Assembly (NCBI GenBank): GCA_963691815.1 | Contig: OY829663.1 | Span: forward strand, 3,289,023 to 3,353,022 | DNA length: 64,000 bases | Direction of reading: 5' to 3' | From: Echiichthys vipera | Taxonomy: Eukaryota > Chordata > Actinopteri > Perciformes > Trachinidae | Part shown: positions 55,972-64,000 of the stretch, piece by piece | How positions within the stretch are numbered: position 1 is the stretch's first letter | Layout: each line of letters begins with the position of its first letter | Made by a program: the position numbers and the translations under genes | Notes under the pieces: model-generated | The model's input: only the letters and a program-made list of their open reading frames with translations | Databases searched by the model: none | What the model was told of the DNA's origin: nothing

Positions 55972-57308
55972 CCGACATACACACACATGCACTAACAGGA
56001 CCTATATACATGCAATTATTGGAGAGATGTCAGAGCGAGGGCGCCCCAAGCAGTTACAAAAAGATGCAAAATGACTAAAAATAGATGCAAAACCACCACA
56101 AAAAGATGCAAAATGACTAAAAATAGATGCAAAACAGTCACAAAAAGATGCAAAATGACTAAAAATAGATGCAAAACCACCACAAAAAGATGCAAAATGT
56201 CTAAAAATAGATGCAAAACCACCACAAAAAGATGCAAAATGACTAAAAAAAGATGCAAAACAGTCACAAAAAGATGCTAAATGACTTAAAATAGATGTAA
56301 AACATCACAAATGTCCTCAGAAACCCATTTGAGGGCCTCTGTGTGTGACCTCGCCGCTGGTTCCAGGTGGATCTAACGGCACTCTAACACAATTCACTGC
56401 AGCTCTATCCTAACCCTGGTTTTTCATGCTGGGGGTTCGGTGCCTTGCTCAACAGCCCCTCAGCAGTGCCCAGGAGATGAACCGGCACCTCTCCAGCCAC
56501 TAGTCCATGCTCCATTCATGGTCTACACAGGGACTCGAACCGGCGACCCTACGGTTCCCAGCAGAGTCACCTATGAACTGAGCTGCAAACCTGAAAATAG
56601 GTTGATACATTATTGTTCCTGTGTACAAACCTTCAGGTAAAACAGGATCGACCATGACACACACACGTTGTCAGACACACGTGGAGCAGTAAGGAGTGGA
56701 ATAAAGTGAGGTGTGTGTGTGAGGTTTTGATGTGATGGAGTCACAGTGTATCGTGTCACATTCACAGAGTTGGGGCTATTCTTAGAGCTGCAGCGGTGAA
56801 ACGGGATCTTCTCCGGCTGTGCCCACATCAGGCATGTGCAGCCGAAGGTCACACCAGGGAACACACATTGATTTACACCTGTTGTCTTGCAGATAAGATC
56901 TGTGACCAGATCAGTGACGCTGTGCTGGACGCTCACCTGAGGCAGGACCCAGATGCTAAAGTGGGCTGTGGTGAGTAACGGTGTGTGTGTGTCCAGCAGA
57001 GGGAAGAGGAGCTCAATGGAGACACACACAATCTAAACACGGGGGGTTTGTGTGTGTTTGTGTACAAGAGGAAGAACGTTTGATATAATTAAGATACGAT
57101 GTAATTAAATAGAAGTTAAAATAGAAACTATACAACAGCAGGTAAACAAACAAACACACACACACACACACACACACGCGCACACACACACACACAGACA
57201 CACACACACGCACACACCCACGCACACAGCAGCTGAACTCAGACTGAATTTGTGATCATGTTGAAGTCGTCCGAAGGAAATGTTTCATCTTTTAAGTGTC
57301 TGAGAGAA

Positions 57309-57347
<39 letters not shown>

Positions 57348-60300
57348 CTGTGTGTGTGTGTATGTCTGTGCGTGTGTGTGTGCGTGTGTGTGTGTGTGTG
57401 CGTGTGTGCATGTGCGTGTGTGTGTGTGTGTGTCTGTGTGTGTGTGTGCGTGTGTGTGTGGACACAGAGACAGTGTGTAAGACTGGCATGGTGCTGCTCT
57501 GTGGTGAGATCACGTCGCGGGCCAACGTGGACTACCAGAGGGTGGTGAGGGAAACCATCCGCGACATCGGATACGACAACTCCGACAAAGGTGAGTGGAG
57601 CCCGAGGTTCTGATTCAAGGTACTTTATTATATTAATGCTGCTTTATTTTTCTATTCCACCACATTTACTTCATTTTAGATGATCGGTCTTTCACCCCGT
57701 CATGTCCAGATGTGTTGATGTTCATTGTTTGTGATGTTCAAGTGTTATGTGTTGAGAAATGTGTCCTCCTTAAAGTGAAATGGTCTTTTTCGGCACTTAT
57801 ATACATCAAATAAGCCAATGAGACAGTTTTTTCCCCCAGTGTAACAACTGTTAACGGAGAGACGCTAACAGCTGGACGTGGCTTACAGTGATTAGCTCGG
57901 GGCAGTACGGTGAAGGCATTCAAAGGTCTTTTTTAACCACTAATGCTGCTGAAAATAACAGCAAACCTCTGCAGCAGCATGAGAAGAGTCCCTACACACA
58001 CAACAAAGCAGCAACAGCGTAGTTAGTGAAGCCAGAGTTTATTAAAAGAGTGTTTTAAAGACTTACCTACTGGCCCCTGTACCAGCTCCTCTCATAGTAA
58101 AGTCCATTACAGTGGATTACCAAAGTCAATCCCAAAGGAAGGAGCCCATTGGTGCTTTGTTGTGTGTGTAGGGACTCTTCTCATGCTGCTGCAGAGGTTT
58201 GCTGTTATTTTTAGCAGCGTTAGTGGTTAAAAAAGACCTTTGAATGCCTTCACAGTGCTGCCCCGAGCTAATCACTGTTAGCCACGTCCGGCTGTTAGTA
58301 TCTCTCCTGGATTTCTCCGTTAATAGTTGTTACACGAAAAAAAAAAAGTCTCGATGGTTGATTTTGCGCTGAAATTACATTCATCTTCTTCAACAGCTTG
58401 TCCCTGTCGGGGTCGCGGGGGGCTGATCGGATTTAAAACACTATATAACAATAAACTCTGTGGATTTTAAGGTACAAGATGAAGAGAGAAAGGTGCATTT
58501 TTAGTTACAGAGGTAGGATTTCAGTAATAAGTCACTTAAAGGATGTGAGTGTGTGTTTAAATACTTTTAATTATCACTTCTGTGCATGATTGAAAACCTC
58601 CCCCTGGACTTGGATTTGGTGTCCGTTTGCTTAAACATGAACCAAACAATGTGACATCAGTCAGGACCTCTCTACGGTAACGTGTTGACTCTGCATGTCC
58701 TCGTCTCCGTCTGTCCAGGTTTTGATTATAAGACCTGCAACGTGCTGGTGGCGCTCGAGCAGCAGTCCCCTGACATCGCCCAGGGAGTCCACGTCGATCG
58801 TCTGGAGAGTGACATCGGAGCCGGAGACCAGGTCACAGTCTGGGGATGAACACAGTTTTTAACCCCTTTTGGATTTTAGAGAACTTAAAGGATGTTTTAA
58901 ACACACATTAACTCATTCATGTGGTTCTGTGAGGACAGGGTCTGATGTTTGGATACGCCACAGATGAGACGGAGGAGTCCATGCCCCTCACCGTGGTCCT
59001 CGCACACAAACTCAACTCCAAGATGGCCGAACTGAGACGCAACGGGACCGTCCCCTGGCTCCGCCCGGACTCTAAGACACAGGTGGGATCCAGATAACCG
59101 CCTCCAGCCTGTGCACGTACAGTAACTCCCCCAACAGCTCCGGCCTGTGCACGTACAGTAACTCCCCCAACAGCTCCGGCCTGTGCACGTACAGTAACTC
59201 CCCCAACAGCTCCAGCCTGTGCACGTACAGTAACTCCCCCAACAGCTCCAGCCTGTGCACGTACAGTAACTCCCCCAACAGCTCCAGCCTGTGCACGTAT
59301 CGTTTTGGTGCTTTGAGCTCGCTGCACAAGTGTCAAGACTCACAGCTCTGCATCTCCAGGAGTCCAAACATGAAAAGAGGAACGTTAGATGCTGAAACAT
59401 TTAGAGTCTCTACTTTGAGCTTCCTGTGCGGTGTCTTACAGTTGAACCTGGTGTATTACAACAACGTAACATCTACCTTCCCTGCCTCCAGGTGACGGTT
59501 CACTACACCCAAGAGAACGGCGCCGTGATCCCCAACAGGGTTCACACTGTGGTGATCTCAGTGCAGCACGACGACAACGTGAGCCTGGAGGAGCAGAAGA
59601 AGGTCCTGAAGGAGAAGGTCATCAAGGCCGTGGTCCCCTCCAGGTACCTGGACGAGAACACCACCTACCACCTGCAGCCCAGCGGACGCTTCGTCATCGG
59701 AGGACCACAGGTAAACCCTTTATCTTCACGATGACACTAAAGCATAATGTCTTATTAACTTTGCTATGCTCCAATTAAGTCTAATGGAGATCCGATCTAA
59801 GGAGACCTCGGGGTGTAAAAACATCGATAGTTGTGGAAACATTTCTTTGTGTGTGATGGAAACGTAAATCTTCCGTGACTCTCCGTCAGGGCGACGCTGG
59901 AGTGACAGGCAGGAAGATCATCGTGGACACATACGGTGGTTGGGGGGCCCACGGCGGCGGGGCTTTCTCCGGGAAGGACTACACCAAGGTGGACCGCTCC
60001 GCTGCCTACGCCGCACGCTGGGTGGCAAAGTCTCTGGTGAAGGCCCAACTGTGCAGGAGGGTGCTGGTGCAGGTGAGACCAACACGCCGGGGGGGTTACT
60101 GTGGAGCTTCTTTCACAGGTTTGCTTTTTTCCTGAAGCTTGGAGGGAAAATACTTTAACCTTAATGTGGCTCGGCTGATTATTTAAGTAGTAGGGTATTT
60201 GTTTTTCATGCTTTAGTAGAAGCGGCCGAAATGTGTTTCCTCAGGAGGGGGGCTGGAGTCTCCCTTAGAGAGAGGGGGAGAAGTTCAGCATCCGTGAGGA

Positions 60301-62506
60301 ACTCGGAGTTGAGCCGCTGCTCCTTTGCGTTGAAAGGAGCCAGTTGAGGTGGTTCAGGATCATCTGGTAAGGATGAACCCTGGGCGCCTCCCTAGGGAGG
60401 TGTTCCAGGCACGTCCAGCTGGGAGGAGGCCTCGGGGAAGACCCAGGACCAGGTGGAGAGATTAGATCTCCACACTGGCCTGGGAACGCCTCAGGATCCC
60501 CCAGTTAGAGCTGGTTAATGTGGCCCGGGAAAGGGAAGTTTGGGGTCCCCTGCTAAAGCTGCTGCCCCCGAGACCCGACCCCGGATAAGAGGCTGAAGAT
60601 GAGAGGAAAACAAAGAAGTCACAGGAGGATATTTAACTTTTTATGCATAATGAATCTCACCTATACTGCATGGCTTATAGTAGACAGTGGTACACTCTTC
60701 ACTAATGGATCCCTTATAGAAACAATTATTGGACCTCAAGGTAACTATCTGAGCAAAATGGTGCATGAATGTTCGACTGTGGCTCAGTGTGGGTTGTCCT
60801 CCATTCGAGAGATTGGTGGTTCAATCCCCAACTCCCCTGCTCCACATGTCGAAGTGTCCTCTGGCAAGACACTGAACCCTGTATCGCTCCTCGTGCTGCG
60901 CATGGGTGTGTGAATGTGGTGTGAATGATTAGATTAGATGGTCTGTAGATGTCCACCGCCATCAGTGTGAATGTCTGTGTGAACGGGTGAATGTGACAAA
61001 CACTGTGAAAGCGCCTTGAGTAGTCAGAAGACCAAAAAGGCGCTTAATAAGTACAAGTCCATTTACCAAGCCCAGGCTTGCCCATACAGTTTGTTGTCCA
61101 GTCAAAGCAGTTCAATCGTTCCACACAGTCCTCGTCTTCACCCTGAGCGGGGTCTGAAGTGCGTTAATTTCTCTCGTGTGTATTTTCAGGTGGCGTATGC
61201 GATCGGAGTCGCCCACCCGCTCTCCATCTCCCTCTTCACCTACGGCTCGTCCCAGCTGAGCGAGAAGCAGCTGCTGCAGATCGTCAACAAAAACTTTGAC
61301 CTCAGACCCGGCGTCATCGTCAGGTCGGCGTTAAACCCATCACATCTGCTGCGTTGTTCTGTGCAACGGGATTGTTGTGGGAAAATGAAATACTCAGATA
61401 CGTTAAGTAAAAATACTGATATCACAGTTTAGAAACTCAACTCAAAGTGCTCGGAGCAGTCGCAGGTAAAAGGCGTATCTGTCAGATAAATGCGTGAGTA
61501 GGTAAGAAGCCTAAACTGGAAATACTCAAGTAAAGCACAAGTACGTCCTACGAAGGTCCAGCAACTTGATATATACAAATATATAGAGATGTATACGGTA
61601 CATGTGTATATATATAAATACATTTTTGACGTTGTTAACATGAGCGTTAGCGTTAGTTAAGTGTTAGAGTATGTTGAAATAAGTCAACGTTGACTTTTAC
61701 CAAACCACGACTTTTGTTCTTATCTTAACTAAGTCGTGTAGTTACGCCGTAAAAATCATCCCAGGGTCTTTTTCTGCACTTAAACACATTATCATGTAAC
61801 AACTTTTAACGGAGAAATCCTGGAGAGTCGCTAACAGCCGGACGTGGCTAACAGTGATTAGCTTGGGGCAGCACGGTGAAGGCATTCAAAGGTCTTTTTT
61901 AACCACTAATGCTGCTGAAAATAACAGCAAACCTCTGCAGCAGCATGAGAAGAGTCCCTACACACAAAACAAAGCACCAATGGGCTCCTTCCACTGTAAT
62001 GGACTTTACTATGAGAGGAGCTGGTACAGGGGCCAGTAGGTAAGTCTTTAAAACACTCTTTTAATAAACTCTGGCTTCACTAACTACGCTGTTGCTGCTT
62101 TGTTTTATGTGTTCAGACTCTTCTCATGCTACAAATGTGCTGTGCAGAACCTGCTGGGGCATCAAAACTACTAAAAATCGTGGTTTTGTATTAAAATAAG
62201 TACGTTTGTTACCGATGTCTCCTGGTTGAAAGTCCTGTGTTTGTTTGACCCATCCCTCCACCTCCTCCCTACACTGACTTTGCCGCTCTTTCTACTACGT
62301 CCCTGACCTCCTGGCTCACGTTTAGTTTGAGTTTATTTATTTGACAATTCATGTTGAAACGGACTTTGACACGATTGTAACCCTAGTGTTGATTGTGCTG
62401 CAGGGACCTGGACCTGAAGAGACCGATCTACCAGAAGACGGCCTGCTACGGACACTTCGGCAGGAAGGAGTTCCCCTGGGAGGTCCCGAAAAACCTCAAC
62501 TTCTAG
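54587..62506 (+). CDS. mat1a: S-adenosylmethionine synthase (methionine adenosyltransferase), 9 exons
   Basis: This cytosolic enzyme makes S-adenosylmethionine from methionine and ATP. Exons 54587-54677, 56893-56970, 57468-57590, 58719-58831, 58939-59082, 59492-59710, 59890-60072, 61190-61323 and 62404-62506 sum to 1188 nt, or 395 residues, the family length. Visible: GEGHPDK with His29 and Asp31, signature 1 GAGDQGLMFGY (about 131-141) and signature 2 GGGAFSGKD (278-286) with Lys285. MAT1A-like traits are the N-terminus MNGTVD, CKTGMVLLCGE and TACYGHFGR. MAT2A-like traits are AQGVH and ELRRNGT. No METTL16-type UACAGARAA hairpin motif is noticed in the 3' region, which favours mat1a over mat2a, but a mat2a-like paralogue remains possible. 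Confidence 0.95.
54935..55395. repeat. 42-bp minisatellite array M1d (mat1a intron 1)
   Basis: About 11 double units of the M1b type, followed by a short GATA/GATG run (55409-55435). Confidence 0.95.
55540..55745. repeat. 39-bp tandem with GTTAGCATGTTAGCATGTTA
   Basis: Five to six copies of GTCACCTGGAGGCTGCTCCG + TTAGCATGTTAGCATGTTA. Some copies have one GTTAGCAT fewer. Confidence 0.93.
55909..55985. repeat. (CA)n microsatellite
   Basis: Two CA runs separated by AACGCCCGA. Confidence 0.93.
56055..56315. repeat. 42-bp minisatellite array M1e (mat1a intron 1)
   Basis: About six double units, with CAGTCACAAAA variants like those of M1c. Confidence 0.94.
56410..56590 (-). mobile_element. tRNA-derived SINE, family S3
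   Basis: On the - strand it starts GCAGCTCAGTTCATAGG (A-box-like), then GGTCGCCGGTTCGAGTCCCT (B-box), then the body. No poly-A tail is seen. Confidence 0.7.
56893..56970 (+). CDS. mat1a: mat1a exon 2
   Basis: 78 nt (gtcttgcag to TGTG|GTGAGT) encoding DKICDQISDAVLDAHLRQDP and DAKVGC. Active-site Asp31 spans the junction. Confidence 0.96.
57148..57222. repeat. (CA)n microsatellite
   Basis: CA run with CG and GA interruptions. Confidence 0.93.
57313..57460. repeat. (GT)n with GC and CT steps, up to a splice acceptor
   Basis: About 148 bp of TG repeats ending about 8 nt before mat1a exon 3. Confidence 0.95.
57468..57590 (+). CDS. mat1a: mat1a exon 3
   Basis: 123 nt encoding ETVCKTGMVLLCGEITSRAN, then VDYQRVVRETIRDIGYDNSD. 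The acceptor (gtggacacag) follows a GT microsatellite instead of a C/T tract. Confidence 0.95.
57760..58370. mobile_element. foldback element A, copy 4 (most complete)
   Basis: The inner arms (TGTAACAACTGTTAACGGAG ... CAGCATGAGAAGAGTCCCTA and its mirror GTAGGGACTCTTCTCATGCT ... CTCCGTTAATAGTTGTTACA) are about 180 bp each around a ~190-bp centre. The arms continue outward with lower similarity. Confidence 0.88.
58719..58831 (+). CDS. mat1a: mat1a exon 4
   Basis: 113 nt encoding GFDYKTCNVLVALEQQSPDI, AQGVHVDRLESDIGAGDQ. Position 120 is Gly where mammalian MAT1A has a redox-sensitive Cys. Confidence 0.95.
58939..59082 (+). CDS. mat1a: mat1a exon 5
   Basis: 144 nt encoding GLMFGYATDETEESMPLTVV and LAHKLNSKMAELRRNGTVPW, LRPDSKTQ. 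Phase 0-0. The acceptor gtgaggacag is poor in pyrimidines. Confidence 0.95.
59105..59300. repeat. 36-bp tandem in mat1a intron 5
   Basis: About 5.5 copies of AACTCCCCCAACAGCTCCGG + CCTGTGCACGTACAGT, starting about 22 bp after the exon 5 donor. Copies differ at one G/A. Confidence 0.95.
59492..59710 (+). CDS. mat1a: mat1a exon 6
   Basis: 219 nt encoding VTVHYTQENGAVIPNRVHTV ... RYLDENTTYHLQPSGRFVIG, GPQ. Phase 0-0. Confidence 0.97.
59890..60072 (+). CDS. mat1a: mat1a exon 7, P-loop-like signature
   Basis: 183 nt encoding GDAGVTGRKIIVDTYGGWGA, HGGGAFSGKDYTKVDRSAAY and ARWVAKSLVKAQLCRRVLVQ. It carries MAT signature 2. Confidence 0.97.
60285..60605 (+). mobile_element. LINE 3' fragment D, copy 3
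   Basis: GCTGCTCCTTTGCGTTGAAA to GACCCGACCCCGGATAAGAG. The longest + strand copy of fragment D, in mat1a intron 7. Confidence 0.75.
60762..61070 (+). mobile_element. tRNA-derived SINE, family S2
   Basis: The head has GACTGTGGCTCAGTGTGG (A-box) and GGTGGTTCAATCCCCAACTC (B-box). The tail is GCGCCTTGAGTAGTCAGAAG ... AAGGCGCTTAATAAGTACAA, typical of fish SINEs. Confidence 0.8.
61190..61323 (+). CDS. mat1a: mat1a exon 8
   Basis: 134 nt encoding VAYAIGVAHPLSISLFTYGS ... IVNKNFDLRPGVIV. Phase 0 in, phase 2 out. Confidence 0.96.
61740..62130. mobile_element. foldback element A, copy 5, truncated right arm
   Basis: The left arm is full (from about GTAAAAATCATCCCAGGGTC). The centre is in the opposite orientation to copy 4 (CCATTGGGCTCC mirrored). 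The right arm breaks off after ACTCTTCTCATGCT. Confidence 0.85.
62404..62506 (+). CDS. mat1a: mat1a exon 9 and stop
   Basis: Encodes RDLDLKRPIYQKTACYGHFG, RKEFPWEVPKNLNF and TAG at 62504-62506. Confidence 0.96.
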
Positions 62507-63765
62507 TGTGTGTGTTCGTGTGTGTGTGTTTGTGAGTGTGAGTGATGTAAAGACAGCTGCCCCCGCGTCGTAACCCAGTAAGATAAAGGCAGCTGGGAGG
62601 GATGGGTCAGGGTGTCGATCGAGGTTTCATCTCAATCGTACCCTGAAATATGAGCGATGACCTACATGGTATTCTTGTCCCGTAGATCCTGTGCACGGTC
62701 ACACGCCTGCAGGTTGTTTGCAACTATTTTCTGTCCAGAAAGAAGTGCATGACCAAACCTGAGGGGAGAGCAGCCATGCACGTGTCTGAGCCACTTAAAC
62801 GTCTTAATGTTACTTTTTATACGGTTCATATTCTGTGCGACGCAGGTTTTAGTGTCACATGATCAGCACCAATCATATCACATGAATGCTGCTCATGGTT
62901 TCCACTAATTCTGCCTTTATTTCAAAATAAGAGCGCATCGTCAGCGAAGAAAACTGTTCCAGGATTTACAAATCAGTCCTGAAACTGCTGTACCAAAGAA
63001 ACTAATGAACAGGATTATTGTAGTTTAAATATCTGCCTGTAAACCTGGATTAGTTTACCCACATTTTGAAGATCAGGACACGAAATGATGACGAAACAAA
63101 GATGTGAGGGGGAGAAACATGTTCAAACCCATCCTGATCTCTGAGCTCCGTTGTGTTTGACTCTCAGATCAGTTTGGTGAAGTTTGAGCAGCGACCGAAC
63201 CAATCAGCGTTGGTTTCTTTGGTGCATTGAAGTGAAACAGAAGAGACTGTTGAGTGTAAACAACATGGAGGCTTCCACGGATGAGATGAGCAGCTATGGA
63301 GCAAGCCGCTCACTAACTCTTTGTTCTCTGGATCCTTCTGTTGAATATGGACCGGGCTCCTGAAATTGGGCCTTTGATCCGTAAATTCACGTTAAACACA
63401 AAGGGAAAATCTCCTTTACCCACATGTTGTTTCCTTTCTGAGCTTTGCCTCCACGCTGTTAGCACGTCACACGCTTCACTCATCTGATTGGTTGGTTTGG
63501 CCCGTATGTTGGTGACAGACAGATGGTTTATCCAATCAGAAACCAGGATTTTCACCCCTTTACCAAAAGATCTTTAAACCAGAGTTCAGATGGATCTGCT
63601 GAGACCATGAGACTCAACACTTCTGGAGGAGTCAGGTTAGAAACATACAGATGTCCCAAAGAAGTTTTAAGGGTTTCCTTTTGGGCAGACGTCTGGCTGC
63701 TGGTTTAGTGCCTCACTGGATGCTTTAAGTTCACATTCAGAAATAAAGAGTTATAGTTTCAGAGC
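62507..63765 (+). other. mat1a: mat1a 3' UTR (inferred)
   Basis: No other gene signal. AATAAA lies at 63742-63747. A (GT)-rich stretch directly follows the stop. Beyond 63.77 kb nothing is recognised up to the window end. Confidence 0.5.
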
Positions 63766-64000
63766 TCTTGTTTTTATTTTCAGTCAGAAAATCAACGCTT
63801 AAACCACTATTCTCTTCTGAGGCTCAAGTTCAAGACCAAACTGCCTCAAGTGTCGTTTATTTAGTACTAAAAAAATGAAGAAGCACTGAAGACACTTGAC
63901 AATCAGAATAATCCTGACATTTATATTTACATCCTAAATAACCGCGGGTTTCCAGGTCACACAGGAGGATCTAAAGCCTTTAAAGGCCCCCTATAGAGAG

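Noticed and set aside
60762..61070. tRNA gene suggested by A- and B-box-like sequences
   Set aside because: The boxes belong to a SINE head. No cloverleaf or anticodon arm can be drawn, and the downstream body is SINE. The same applies to 56410-56590 and 26170-26540.

Overview
The window is vertebrate nuclear DNA, almost certainly from a teleost fish. It has spliced genes with GT-AG introns, abundant CA/GT and CT microsatellites, tRNA-derived SINEs, LINE 3' fragments and MITE/foldback elements. Three protein genes can be read exon by exon. The placement within teleosts (percomorph-like repeats) is inference only.

Layout. (1) 760-9011, + strand: the last eight coding exons of kansl1, including the KAT8-binding PEHE domain. 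The 5' part of the gene lies before the window. (2) 14273-36202, - strand: the complete coding region of mapt (tau) in 14 coding exons, with a non-coding first exon in a CpG-rich stretch near 47.2 kb. kansl1 and mapt converge tail to tail, as they do at human 17q21.31, which independently supports both calls. (3) 54587-62506, + strand: a complete nine-exon methionine adenosyltransferase gene predicting 395 residues, best read as mat1a. It is divergent from mapt, and about 7 kb of simple repeats and minisatellites separates them.

The predicted tau has 661 residues: an N-terminal projection region, a 714-nt acidic exon resembling exon 4a of big tau, a proline-rich region and five microtubule-binding repeats. 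The fifth repeat comes from a second 93-nt R2-type exon. Introns between the repeat exons carry a purine/pyrimidine tract of about 960 bp against one acceptor, several minisatellites, and a candidate alternative last exon.

The rest is repeat-rich. One foldback family (A) occurs five times. A second element (B, TTAA-flanked) occurs twice, once carrying a nested SINE. There are two unrelated foldbacks at 19.2 and 42.4 kb. Twenty-one exact-register copies of a 44-bp unit each carry a CTCF-like core. Seven arrays of a 21/42-bp minisatellite have A-tracts spaced close to one helical turn. No CRISPR array, rRNA, standalone tRNA gene or prokaryotic-type operon is seen.
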